Source: Georhizobium profundi
GTDB lineage: Bacteria > Pseudomonadota > Alphaproteobacteria > Rhizobiales > Rhizobiaceae
Reading direction: 5' to 3'
Length of the DNA: 64,000 nt
Assembly (NCBI RefSeq): GCF_003952725.1
Contig: NZ_CP032509.1
Location: forward strand, 3,372,001-3,436,000
Made by a program: the position numbers and the translations under genes. This document shows, piece after piece, positions 1 to 8,479 of the stretch (position 1 is the first letter of the stretch; the number at the start of each line of letters is the position of its first letter). The notes under the pieces were generated by a model. That model made no database searches. It was not told the DNA's origin and saw nothing but the letters and a program-made list of their open reading frames with translations.

Positions 1-1
1 A

Positions 2-730
2 CCGCCCTCTCTCGCACCTGCCGTCTCGCCTTCACCGGCTTCGGCTCCCGCCCCTGCGCCCGCACAGGCCGCTCCCCTTGCCACCACCGAACCCATGACA
101 ACGCCGCTCGCCTATACGGCCGAGGAGCCGGTACAGCAGGCTCCGCCGCAGGCTGCACCCGTCATGGCTGCCGCTCCCCGTCCGCGGGCAATCCAGCAGG
201 CTCCTGCGCGCGCGACCGGCGGCTGCACCCAAACGCTCAATCCCGAATCTCTTTCGCCCGCCTCAGCGCTTGCGCGCGGCTGGTGCCTGATGGACATCAA
301 CCGCCCGCTCGAAGCTGCGAAGGCTTTCGAAGTCGCGCTGAGGGGCCAAGGCGACACGGCCAGGGATGCTGCCTATGGCCAAAGCCTTGCCTATTTGCGC
401 GCGGGTCTCGTCGACGAAGCGGCCGTTGCGGCGGCGAGCGCGCCGATGACGGCCGAGCGCGCCGGCGAACTTCAAGCCAATATTCTTTCAGAGCGTGCTT
501 CAGGCGCCTTCGAGCAGCGCCGCTACGTCGAGGCGTTGATGGCGCTCGACCAGCGCGCGCAGATCGCGCCGGAGCGCAACGACCTGATGGTTCTGCGCGG
601 CTACGCCTATCTGAACCTCCGGCGCTACGGCGATGCGGAGCGCGTGTTCCAGGCCGTCGCGGGCACCGGAAACCGGGATGGGCTTCGAGGCCTGGCCGCC
701 GTTCGCGAACAGACGGGCCGCCAGCGCTAG
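2..730 (+). CDS. TPR-repeat protein, C-terminal part (5' end outside window)
   Basis: The reading frame is open from base 2, with no stop before the first ATG at 95, so the true start lies upstream of the window. The visible 242 residues begin with a Pro/Ala-rich low-complexity stretch of about 75 residues, typical of a linker, followed by helical repeats with TPR-like spacing (for example LMVLRGYAYLNLRRYGDAER near the C-terminus). The protein ends TGRQR. TPR arrays usually mediate protein-protein contacts; no enzymatic domain is visible. Which system it serves cannot be told because the upstream neighbours are missing. The repeat fold is fairly sure, the role unknown. Confidence 0.7.
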   Translation, partial: PPSLAPAVSPSPASAPAPAPAQAAPLATTEPMTTPLAYTAEEPVQQAPPQAAPVMAAAPRPRAIQQAPARATGGCTQTLNPESLSPASALARGWCLMDINRPLEAAKAFEVALRGQGDTARDAAYGQSLAYLRAGLVDEAAVAAASAPMTAERAGELQANILSERASGAFEQRRYVEALMALDQRAQIAPERNDLMVLRGYAYLNLRRYGDAERVFQAVAGTGNRDGLRGLAAVREQTGRQR

Positions 731-947
731 GTTCTTTGGATGCCACGGCGCAGCAACTAAGGCAGGCAAACTCTTTTCGTGCCCCGCGAAACAGGAATGC
801 CACCTTAAGGCATTGAGAGCATGATCTGTCGGAACACCACCGCCTGGCGCTGGTTTGCCCCGTAAGACGGCTTCTGGCATCGCGCCGGTGACAGCGATGC
901 GGATGACTTCATCCATTTCAAAAGACCAATGGCCGGAAGGCAATATC

Positions 948-1340
948 ATGAACCACCAGGATGACTACCAGTATCCACCACTCGAACCGTGGCGCGTCGG
1001 CATCAAAGGCCGTTGCCCGCGCTGTGGTGAGGGTCATCTGTTCAATGGTTTCCTGAAGCTCGCGCCGCGGTGCGAGGTGTGCGGACTTGATTATTCCTTT
1101 GCGGATCCAGCCGACGGGCCTGCTTTCTTCGTGATCATCTTCGGCTGCGTGCCCTCGATCCTCTTTGCCGTCTGGGCCGAAGTGTCTTTTCAGCCGCCCT
1201 TCTGGTTCCACCTCGTCGTTTCGCTGCCGCTGATCCTTGCGACGTGCATTCCGCCGCTTAGGCCGCTCAAGGGCTGGCTCGTCGCGAGCCAGTTCCACCA
1301 CAAGGCCGAAGAGGGCAAGCTGGTTCGGCGGAACGACTAG
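948..1340 (+). CDS. DUF983 family membrane protein with zinc-ribbon motif
   Basis: A 130-residue protein. The start at 948 (MNHQDDYQYP) is chosen because GGAAGG lies just upstream; a longer frame from 855 adds 31 unlikely residues. Two Cys pairs, CPRCGEGHLF near residue 24 and CEVCGLDY about 20 residues later, form a rubredoxin-like zinc ribbon, followed by the DPADGPAFF signature of DUF983 and two hydrophobic helices (FVIIFGCVPSILFAVW and FHLVVSLPLILATC). The family is widespread in alphaproteobacteria; its function is not established. It stands alone between a TPR gene and a convergent HAD phosphatase. Confidence 0.82.
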   Translation: MNHQDDYQYPPLEPWRVGIKGRCPRCGEGHLFNGFLKLAPRCEVCGLDYSFADPADGPAFFVIIFGCVPSILFAVWAEVSFQPPFWFHLVVSLPLILATCIPPLRPLKGWLVASQFHHKAEEGKLVRRND

Positions 1341-1376
1341 TCGGTCTCCGCCTCCGATACTAACGGTCTGGCACGA

Positions 1377-2054
1377 TCAGCCGGCTGACCGGCCCTTGAG
1401 CGCAATGCCTGATGCGCTTCCGGACCCCAGCTGAAACTCGCTGTAGTTCGAAACCTGGACGTGGTGCGTCGACAGAGGATGAGCGTGCGTTGCCGTTATG
1501 ACGACGACCGCGCAACCAGCCGCCTCCGCGGCGGTGATGCCTGCTGGAGCATCCTCGAACGCCAGACAGCGCACCGCGTCCGCACCGAGGCGCTGCGCTG
1601 CCATCAAAAAGCAATCGGGAGCGGGCTTGCCCTTTGCGACATCTTCGGCGGTGATCATCTGTGGCGGCATCGGAAGCCCCGCTGCCGAAATCCTGCGCTC
1701 GGCCAGTGCGCGGGGCGCCGATGTCACGACAGCCCAGCGATCAGCCGGCAGGGACGCCAGGAAATGTGCCGCGCCAGCGATCGGCTCTACGCCTTCCGTA
1801 TCGTCGATTTCGGCGCGCATGATCTTGGCTGCTTCCACCTCGGCGTCGATGCCCGGCAGGTTCAGCCTACGGATGGTGTCGATGGCACGCACCCCATGGA
1901 TCGTCGGCAGGAAAGCGTCGAGATCGAGACCGTGCCGCAGTGCCCAGGCACCCCACACACGTTCCGAGGCCTTGATCGACGTCAGGATCGTGCCGTCCAT
2001 ATCGAAGAGGACTGCATCAAAGGTTCTGCTGAGGAAATGGTCGTGAAAGTTCAT
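1377..2054 (-). CDS. HAD-superfamily hydrolase, subfamily IA (sugar-phosphatase/phosphoglycolate-phosphatase-like)
   Basis: 225 residues, full length for the family. Motif I is LFDMDGTI with nucleophile Asp18 and acid/base Asp20; motif II is the VVTSA stretch; motif III Lys lies in DVAKGKPAPDCF; motif IV is LAFEDAPAG. A helical cap of subfamily I type sits between motifs I and II. Such enzymes remove phosphate from small metabolites, often sugar phosphates, in the cytosol; the substrate cannot be read from the sequence. The start is supported by AGGA nine bases upstream. It is convergent with the DUF983 gene and divergent from the PRC-type secreted protein. Confidence 0.85.
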   Translation of the reverse strand: MNFHDHFLSRTFDAVLFDMDGTILTSIKASERVWGAWALRHGLDLDAFLPTIHGVRAIDTIRRLNLPGIDAEVEAAKIMRAEIDDTEGVEPIAGAAHFLASLPADRWAVVTSAPRALAERRISAAGLPMPPQMITAEDVAKGKPAPDCFLMAAQRLGADAVRCLAFEDAPAGITAAEAAGCAVVVITATHAHPLSTHHVQVSNYSEFQLGSGSASGIALKGRSAG

Positions 2055-2249
2055 ATTTCGGCGTCCTATCGATGTCGCGACGACGATAAGCTGATCAATC
2101 GTCGACGCTTAAATACTTGGATATGCGCGGGAACAAAATGGATACAATTGAGTTACAGCTAATGGATGAAGCCAAACGGGATGCTTCATGCCGAATTGCC
2201 TGCCCGTAAATAACGGGGTCAGGCCAAACAAGCTCCTGTCGGAACATCG

Positions 2250-3038
2250 ATGACAAAATTGAAAGCACTCGCTGCTGCTGCGATCACACTCGCGCTCGGC
2301 AGCGGACCGGTCATGGCCGCATGCAACATTTCAGACACCCAGCTCGAGCAGGCCATTCTCGAAAAGCCTGAACTGCGCGATCCGGAGAACCGCTATCTCG
2401 TGCTTGACCTGCGTGCGCTACGCGACGCTGCATATCTGCTCTGGGTGTATGGCATGGAACGAGACTGCGAACGACTTGTCGGCAACATACGCGAACTGAT
2501 CGCTGCTCCGGCCATGGGCCGCATGGGCAACAACGATGAGGACGCGGCCGATCAGCAGCTGGCCGCAAGTCAACCCGAATGGCACCGGCTGGGCCAAATT
2601 CAGGGAACGAGGGGAGCACCAAATGAGGGAGCACTGGTGAGCCTCGCCGATCTCGACCCTGGGCTTCTTGCCAGTGAGATTGTTGGCGCAGAAGTGCGCA
2701 CGTCGGACGACATGATCGTCGGTGAAGTGCGCAACGTAATCATTGGGACACGCGATCGCTGGGACTATGCCGTGGTCGCTTCTGGCGGCTTCTTCGTGCC
2801 GGGCGAGGACAGCCTGGTTGTGCCGCTTCGATATCTCGTGATCGATCAGCAGCGGCGAAGCTTCTTCTTGCGCATCTCGAACGAGCAAGTGCAAGCGGTG
2901 CCGCTCATGCCCGATCAAGACTACAAATGGCTGGACGACGAAAGCTGGCGTGCGACCAACGATGCGATCTTCCAAAGCCTCGTTCCGGAAGCTGCTTTGC
3001 TCGAAGATGCGACCCCGTTGAAACCTATTCAGCAGTAA
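2250..3038 (+). CDS. Secreted PRC-barrel-domain protein
   Basis: 262 residues. The N-terminus (MTKLKALAAAAITLALGSG...VMAA) is a Sec signal peptide with a likely cut after VMA-A. Residues about 130-215 (LLASEIVGAEVRTSDDMIVG, then the DYAVVASGGFF and VVPLRYL strands) look like a PRC-barrel: a small beta-barrel also found in RimM and photosynthetic reaction centre H subunits. Rhizobial genomes hold many such periplasmic PRC proteins; their roles are mostly unknown. An N-terminal helical part (QLEQAILEKPELRDPENRYL) contains two cysteines. It stands alone, with 195 bases of leader upstream that hold no other gene. Confidence 0.72.
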   Translation: MTKLKALAAAAITLALGSGPVMAACNISDTQLEQAILEKPELRDPENRYLVLDLRALRDAAYLLWVYGMERDCERLVGNIRELIAAPAMGRMGNNDEDAADQQLAASQPEWHRLGQIQGTRGAPNEGALVSLADLDPGLLASEIVGAEVRTSDDMIVGEVRNVIIGTRDRWDYAVVASGGFFVPGEDSLVVPLRYLVIDQQRRSFFLRISNEQVQAVPLMPDQDYKWLDDESWRATNDAIFQSLVPEAALLEDATPLKPIQQ

Positions 3039-3098
3039 TCGGCTGCTAGGTCGCTCAGAATGCCGGGCCGCCGATGGCGGCTTAGTCCATCCGTCATC

Positions 3099-3350
3099 TC
3101 ACGACGACGCCTCGGACAGTTGAACCTGCGCGGCCTTGGAGACCCGCTCCTGCATCTCGCCGCCGTCGTGGCGGTTGAGCGTCAGGGTGCACTTTTCTAG
3201 GGTATTCCAGTCGGGGCCGCGCTCCATGAGCATGTGCAATTCGATCAATTCCTCCAGGTAGTGGGTCGTTTCGATCAGTCCATTGGCCGAATTGTACTCC
3301 ACCACCGCCTTCCAGCGCTTGTCACCGTGAAGCGTATGCACGTTGCTCAT
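3099..3350 (-). CDS. Small conserved-type hypothetical protein (83 aa)
   Basis: The start at MSNVHTLHGDKRWK is preferred because GGAG lies upstream (minus strand, before 3350); a longer frame to 3419 has no ribosome site. The protein is soluble and mixed in charge, with no signal peptide or membrane segment. It contains an ELIELHMLMERGPDWNTLEK stretch and a short strand (CTLTLNRH). I do not recognise a named family. The real-gene call rests on codon use, ribosome site and the compact, non-repetitive protein composition. Confidence 0.6.
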   Translation of the reverse strand: MSNVHTLHGDKRWKAVVEYNSANGLIETTHYLEELIELHMLMERGPDWNTLEKCTLTLNRHDGGEMQERVSKAAQVQLSEASS

Positions 3351-3573
3351 TGGCGGAACTCCATCTGGCTGCCGACATGGTGAAGAGACAGATCGGACCC
3401 CTAGGGCCGAACCCACCATGCATGCGCTTATAATTCGGATAACGGCTCTGATCTTCTATCTTTTCGATCGCAACAGCAAGCGCACCTGCATGGCTTTGCC
3501 GCGTTAAGATCGCATTGGGGAACAGGCTCTATCATTCGCGCCGGGGCATCGGCGCAGCTGACGGGGCAAGCGG

Positions 3574-4755
3574 TTGGATATGGACAATTTCACATTCCTG
3601 CCGCCGCTGGTGATGCTGATCTTTGCGTGCGCCTATCTGCTCGTGTGGTTCTATGGATCGCGCGTCGCGATCTGGTGGGCGCTCGGCTTCGTCGGGCATG
3701 CGGTCGCGTTCGCCGGTGAAGTTGCGTTCCAGCCGCTCGGCGACGAAATGCGCACGCTGCTCGTCGATGCGGTGTTCATCCTCTCTTATCTCGCGCTTTC
3801 GCTCGGGCTATCGGCGCATTTCGCGCAGCGGCTTCAGGTCGGCCGTCGGATCCTGCTTTCCCTGGTCGGATTCGGTCTCGTCGTCTATGCAATCTTCGCA
3901 GCGGAAAGCCTGCGTTTCGAGCTTCTCGCCGTCGATTTCACATGCGGGCTGCTGTTGCTTCTCCCGATCGCACGCCTTGGTGGCTGGCCCCGGCAGATGG
4001 TGGACAGGGTTCTGGTCGTTCTCGCCGTCATGGCGACTCTCGACTTCGTCGGCCGCGCCCTGGTCTTCGCCGCGATCGCTCCAGCCGATTCAAGCTTTGC
4101 GACCTACGCAACGTCTTTCTATGCCTATGCGGCACAGGTGAGCGGAACGCTGATCGGGCTCAGTTTCGCGCTGGTCGGGCTTGGCGCGGTCGCGCTGGAC
4201 GTGCTGGACCGCTATCGCGACGCGGCGGAGACGGACTATCTCACAGGCTTGCTCAACCGGCGCGGCTTCGAAAACATGACGCTCGCCCATATCGACAGGA
4301 TGAGCGAGGGGGCCGTCATTCTGTGCGACATCGACCGCTTCAAGCGGATCAACGATCTCTATGGCCACGCTGCCGGTGACGGCGTGATCGCCGGTTTCGC
4401 GGCACTCCTGAAGCATGCCCTCCCCACGACAGCGCACGCCGCACGGTTCGGCGGCGAGGAATTCGTGATCTTCCTGCCGACGCATTCCAATCTTGAAGCC
4501 ACGAGCGTGGCCGAAACCATCCGGGAAGCTTTCGGCGAAACCGACTTCTCGATGATCGGCATCAGGGAGCCGATCACGGCAAGCTTCGGTATCGCGAGCA
4601 TCCGCGCGGTCGATCGCAGCATCCACGCTGCCATCAGCCGGGCCGATGCGCGCATGTATGTCGCCAAGAGCATGGGGCGAAACCGTGTCGTGGCCGACGA
4701 CACCCCGGCACCTGCGGAAAGCGGTCACGCAGCTTCGGTGTCGGCAGCCGCCTGA
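3574..4755 (+). CDS. Membrane-bound GGDEF diguanylate cyclase
   Basis: 393 residues. The first about 200 residues form six to seven hydrophobic helices (starting FLPPLVMLIFACAYLLVWFY), a membrane sensor resembling MASE-type domains. Residues about 215-380 are a GGDEF domain starting DYLTGLLNRRGFE, with active-site GGEEF at 293-297 and the usual CDIDRFKRIND metal/substrate motif. It should make cyclic di-GMP from two GTP at the inner membrane. No RxxD inhibitory site precedes GGEEF, so product feedback through that site is unlikely. TTG at 3574 has GGGG at good spacing; ATG at 3580 is the alternative. No EAL domain is present. Confidence 0.88.
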   Translation: MDMDNFTFLPPLVMLIFACAYLLVWFYGSRVAIWWALGFVGHAVAFAGEVAFQPLGDEMRTLLVDAVFILSYLALSLGLSAHFAQRLQVGRRILLSLVGFGLVVYAIFAAESLRFELLAVDFTCGLLLLLPIARLGGWPRQMVDRVLVVLAVMATLDFVGRALVFAAIAPADSSFATYATSFYAYAAQVSGTLIGLSFALVGLGAVALDVLDRYRDAAETDYLTGLLNRRGFENMTLAHIDRMSEGAVILCDIDRFKRINDLYGHAAGDGVIAGFAALLKHALPTTAHAARFGGEEFVIFLPTHSNLEATSVAETIREAFGETDFSMIGIREPITASFGIASIRAVDRSIHAAISRADARMYVAKSMGRNRVVADDTPAPAESGHAASVSAAA

Positions 4756-4785
4756 GAGCAGCCAGCGTCGCCATCTGTTACGAGC

Positions 4786-6774
4786 CTATCGCCGGAACAG
4801 GAAGACCGCGACGGTCGAGGCACCGATGAAGACCGCGAGAATGCCCGCCGGCAGCTCGGTGGGCGCGAAGATGATGCGGCCGACCCAATCCGAAAATGCC
4901 ACAAGCGCCGAGCCGATGAGCGCTGCCGCGATCACCTGATGGCGTCCGCGGCGCAGGCCAGCGAGGTTGGCGACATGGGGTGCAAGCAGGCCGACAAAGC
5001 TCATCGGCCCGATGACGAGCGCGGCGGCACCCGTCACGATCGCCGAAACAATCAGGATGGTGAAGCGAACGGCGCGGATGGGCAGACCGAGACCGCGCGC
5101 CGCCTCGTCGCCGAGCGGCAGGATATCGAGCCAGCGCGAGAAGGGCAGCACGGCGACGAGGCTCGCGATCGAGATCACGGCCACGGCCAGAGCGAGTTCC
5201 ATCGTCGCGCGATAGGTAGAACCACCCATCCAGGCCAGCACCTGTGACGAGCGCGGATCGCCGAGCGCCAGGAAGAGGAGCACGACGCCGTCGAGAAGAG
5301 CGGTCACCGCGATGCCGATCAGCAGCAGGCGTTCGGCCTGGAAGCCGCGTCGGCCTCCCAGCACCATCAGAAGCGCCATGACGGTCAACGCTCCACCGAT
5401 CGCTCCAAGCAGTTGCAGCCCGACGCCGGCGGTCGACGACAGGAGCAGAGACACGATGAGGCCGACGGCAACGCCGCCGCCGACGCCCAGGATTTCGGGG
5501 CTCGCCATCTGGTTGGCGAACAATCGCTGCACCAGCGTTCCGGCAACGCCGATGCCGAGACCGGCAGCCGCCGCGGCGATGACGCGCGGCAGGCGCCACT
5601 CCATGGCCCCTGCCCCGACATCGAAGCCGAAGGTGAGCCCTTCCGGACCGCGGCCAACCAGCAAGGCAGCGCCGAGCACCGCTACGAGGACCAGCGCCGC
5701 CACCATCAGGGCCTGCATGGGCCGCGCCGATACGGCGGAGGTCACGGAGGCGACGCGGCCGCTGCCCTCAAGCGCGATGGCCGGAAGCCGGCTCAGGAGC
5801 CAGATCATGATCGGAGCACCGATCAGCGCCGTCACCGCGCCGGTCGGCAGCAAGGCCGATTGTCCGGGCGTTGCAAGCTGGATGGCCTGATCGATCACGA
5901 GCACGAGCAGAGCGCCGGCAATCGGCGCGCCGATCAGCCGCGACGACAGGCGTTCGGCACCGGCAAGGCGCGCCAGATGGGGAGCTGCGAGACTGATGAA
6001 GGCAATGACTCCGACGCTTGCCACAACGCTCGCGGAGAGAAACACCGCCACGCCGAGCAGCAGCGGGCGGGCGAATTTCAATGAAACGCCGAGACCACGC
6101 GCCGCATCGTCGCCGAAGCCGAGCAGCAGCAAGGCGCGCGACAGAAGCGCAACGATCAGGATGCAGGCGGCGAGCCTTGGCACGAGAAAGCCGACCGAGC
6201 TCCAGTCATCCTGCGCCAGCGACCCCGCACCCCAGATGAAGAGCGAGGTGAGATATTCTTGATTGAGCAGCATCAGGAGGCTCGAGACTGCGCCGAGCGC
6301 GAAGCTGACCACGAAGCCGGTAAGAATAAGCGTCAGCGGATCGCCGCGGTAGCGCCTTGCGATCAGCGCGATCAGGCCCCAGGCCGAGAATGCACCGGCG
6401 ACCGCGAAGAATTCCGGATGCACCGATTGAAGCGTTGGCGCGAGTAGAAGCCCAAGCGTCAGCGCCAGATGCGCGCCGGCGCTGACGCCTAACGTTTCAG
6501 AGGCTGCGAGGGGATTTTGCAGGACCTGCTGGAAGATGACGCCGGCCAGTCCCAATGCCGCACCGGCCAGGAGTGCCGTCAGCAGACGCGGCCAGTAGGC
6601 GTAATTGAGGATCAGGCCATCGGTCAGCGGCAGCGCCTCACCACCAAACAGACCGGATAGGCCAGTCGTGGGCAGCAGACGGTCGAGATTGAGCAGGACA
6701 AAGGCTGCGACCAGCACTGTGCCTGCGCCGAGCAGGACGAAGCCGGTCCGCGAGATGGAGGGATCAGAGCGCAT
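4786..6774 (-). CDS. fhuB: Fe(3+)-hydroxamate ABC transporter permease FhuB (double-length)
   Basis: 662 residues consisting of two FecCD-type permease halves (about 1-330 and 331-662) in one chain, the hallmark of FhuB as opposed to single-length FecC/FecD. Each half carries the conserved GVIFQ/GTLVQ-type and ISLAAPHLARL / VGLLAPHVANL loops that contact the ATPase. It forms the inner-membrane channel for ferric hydroxamate siderophores. It is last in the fhuA-C-D-B operon and overlaps the end of fhuD by 11 bases, pointing to translational coupling. Length matches the E. coli protein (about 660). Confidence 0.93.
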   Translation of the reverse strand: MRSDPSISRTGFVLLGAGTVLVAAFVLLNLDRLLPTTGLSGLFGGEALPLTDGLILNYAYWPRLLTALLAGAALGLAGVIFQQVLQNPLAASETLGVSAGAHLALTLGLLLAPTLQSVHPEFFAVAGAFSAWGLIALIARRYRGDPLTLILTGFVVSFALGAVSSLLMLLNQEYLTSLFIWGAGSLAQDDWSSVGFLVPRLAACILIVALLSRALLLLGFGDDAARGLGVSLKFARPLLLGVAVFLSASVVASVGVIAFISLAAPHLARLAGAERLSSRLIGAPIAGALLVLVIDQAIQLATPGQSALLPTGAVTALIGAPIMIWLLSRLPAIALEGSGRVASVTSAVSARPMQALMVAALVLVAVLGAALLVGRGPEGLTFGFDVGAGAMEWRLPRVIAAAAAGLGIGVAGTLVQRLFANQMASPEILGVGGGVAVGLIVSLLLSSTAGVGLQLLGAIGGALTVMALLMVLGGRRGFQAERLLLIGIAVTALLDGVVLLFLALGDPRSSQVLAWMGGSTYRATMELALAVAVISIASLVAVLPFSRWLDILPLGDEAARGLGLPIRAVRFTILIVSAIVTGAAALVIGPMSFVGLLAPHVANLAGLRRGRHQVIAAALIGSALVAFSDWVGRIIFAPTELPAGILAVFIGASTVAVFLFRR

Positions 6775-7651
6775 TGGCGCGCTCCAGGAAGTCCGCTTCG
6801 TTGAGAAGCAGATCGGCGAAGCGGCCTGCCGATGGCAATGCGCCGAACTGCCAGACGGGCGGGATCAGGCGATAATTGCCGGGAGCGAAGGCGGGGAGCT
6901 GGCCGAGCAGGCTGCGGCGTTGAGGATCTTCGAGTTTCAGTCGCACCGATTCCGGGATCGGCTCGACGATCAGCATCGCGGTGTCTTCCATGCGGGCCAG
7001 ATTTTCGATGGAGGCCATTGCGAAGCCCCAGAAATTGCCGGCCTCTGTCCATGCGTTGGAAAGGCCGGCACGTGCCATCACGTCGTCGAACAGGCTGCCC
7101 TTGGTGAAAACGCGCACGTGGCGGTCGTCCATGAAGCTCACCATCAGCACGGACTTCGTCGCCCGACCGGCGATGCGCTCCTCAAGCGCTGCAATCCGGC
7201 GATCGGTGTCGGCGATCAATTCTGCCGCGGCCTCCTCGCGGCCCGTCATCTCGCCGAGCTCACGGGCGGCCGCCACTGCATGGTCGAACGGCGTCAACTC
7301 ACTCGTGTAGATATCGAGCGAGCGGGTCGGCGCAATGCGGCTGAGGATAGGATCGATCGCTGCGAGCTGGCTGGTGACTGCGATGACATCCGGCTTTGCG
7401 GCTGCCAGGAACTCCAGGCTTGGCGTGACGCGCAGGCCGAGCTCGGCAGTCTCCGGCGGCATGGGTGGGGTCTTCACCCATGCATCGTAGCCGGCCATCT
7501 CGGGCAGGCCGCTTGGCGGCGCGCCGATGGCGGCGAGGGTTTCGGCAAGGCCCCAGTCGACTGCGATCACACGTGGCGCGGCCGTCTGGGCAGCTGCCAG
7601 CACGATCGGCGAGGCGAGCAGAAGCGCCAGAAGCCACGCGGCTCGTCTCAT
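6764..7651 (-). CDS. fhuD: Fe(3+)-hydroxamate periplasmic binding protein FhuD-like
   Basis: 295 residues starting MRRAAWLLALLLASP, a clear signal peptide ending near AAAQT-A. The ATG overlaps the fhuC stop (ATGA), which fixes the start. The body is a class III two-lobe binding protein: VIAVDWGLAETLAAIGAPP in lobe 1, a PSLEFLAAAKPDVI motif, and a connecting helix near the middle. It should deliver ferric hydroxamates from the outer-membrane receptor to FhuB. No lipobox is visible, so it is soluble in the periplasm. It overlaps fhuB by 11 bases. Its place among the fhu genes makes the assignment firm even without substrate residues. Confidence 0.9.
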   Translation of the reverse strand: MRRAAWLLALLLASPIVLAAAQTAAPRVIAVDWGLAETLAAIGAPPSGLPEMAGYDAWVKTPPMPPETAELGLRVTPSLEFLAAAKPDVIAVTSQLAAIDPILSRIAPTRSLDIYTSELTPFDHAVAAARELGEMTGREEAAAELIADTDRRIAALEERIAGRATKSVLMVSFMDDRHVRVFTKGSLFDDVMARAGLSNAWTEAGNFWGFAMASIENLARMEDTAMLIVEPIPESVRLKLEDPQRRSLLGQLPAFAPGNYRLIPPVWQFGALPSAGRFADLLLNEADFLERANAL

Positions 7652-8472
7652 CGGATGAACCCGATGGGTCGCCCGGTTGTCGGATGCGGCATCGTCGACA
7701 TGTCGATGTCGTAGACAGCGCTCAGAATTTCCGGTGTGATGATTTCGGCCGGCGTGCCGCTGGCGATGAGCTTGCCGTTCTTCATGGCAAGCACCTCGTC
7801 GCAGAAGGTGGCGGCGATGTTGATGTCGTGGAAGGCCATGACGATGCCCAACCGGCGCGCGCGGGCAACGCCGCGCAGAAGCTCGAGCAGGTGCGCCTGA
7901 TGGGCGATATCGAGCGCGGCTGTCGGTTCGTCGAGCAGCAAGAACCGGCCGGCCTGCGCCACCATCATCGCCACCCAGACGCGCTGGCGCTCGCCGCCCG
8001 ACAGCGTATCGACGAGCCTGTCGGCAAAATCCGCCACGTCGGCAACGCGCATCGCCTCCTCGATGGCTGCCTGATCTGCCGAGGATTTGCGGCGGAAGGG
8101 GCCGTGCCACGGGTAGCGCCCGAGCGCGACAAGATCCTTCACGCACAATTGCTGGCTGGAGGGCAGCTGCTGCGGCATGTGGGCGACGCTGCAGGCGAAA
8201 GCGCGCGCGGCCCACTCGCCGAGCGGGCGCCCTGCATAGTGGACCCTGCCCTCGCTCGGCTCATGATGGCGGGCCAGAATGCGCACAAGGGAAGTCTTGC
8301 CCGCGCCGTTCGGGCCGATCAGGCCATAGATGCGGTTGGCTTCAAACCGCTTCGTTATGCCGGAGAGAATCCGCGCCGGGCCGATCGTGAGGCCGACATC
8401 GTCCAATGTGAAGCTCGCAGCGTCGAGCGCTACGGGCTTCCCTGTCAACGGCGAGGCGGAAAGGGCCGTCAT
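7648..8472 (-). CDS. fhuC: Fe(3+)-hydroxamate ABC transporter ATPase FhuC
   Basis: 274 residues with a complete ABC ATPase set: Walker A GPNGAGKT near residue 54, a Q-loop in VAHMPQQLP, signature LSGGERQRVWVAM, Walker B FLLLDEPTAALD and the switch His in VMAFHDINIA. This is the iron/B12 subfamily (FepC/FhuC/BtuD). It powers import through FhuB at the cytosolic face. It starts seven bases after the fhuA stop and its stop overlaps the fhuD start, so the four genes are one transcript. Confidence 0.94.
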   Translation of the reverse strand: MTALSASPLTGKPVALDAASFTLDDVGLTIGPARILSGITKRFEANRIYGLIGPNGAGKTSLVRILARHHEPSEGRVHYAGRPLGEWAARAFACSVAHMPQQLPSSQQLCVKDLVALGRYPWHGPFRRKSSADQAAIEEAMRVADVADFADRLVDTLSGGERQRVWVAMMVAQAGRFLLLDEPTAALDIAHQAHLLELLRGVARARRLGIVMAFHDINIAATFCDEVLAMKNGKLIASGTPAEIITPEILSAVYDIDMSTMPHPTTGRPIGFIR

Positions 8473-8479
8473 TGGACGA

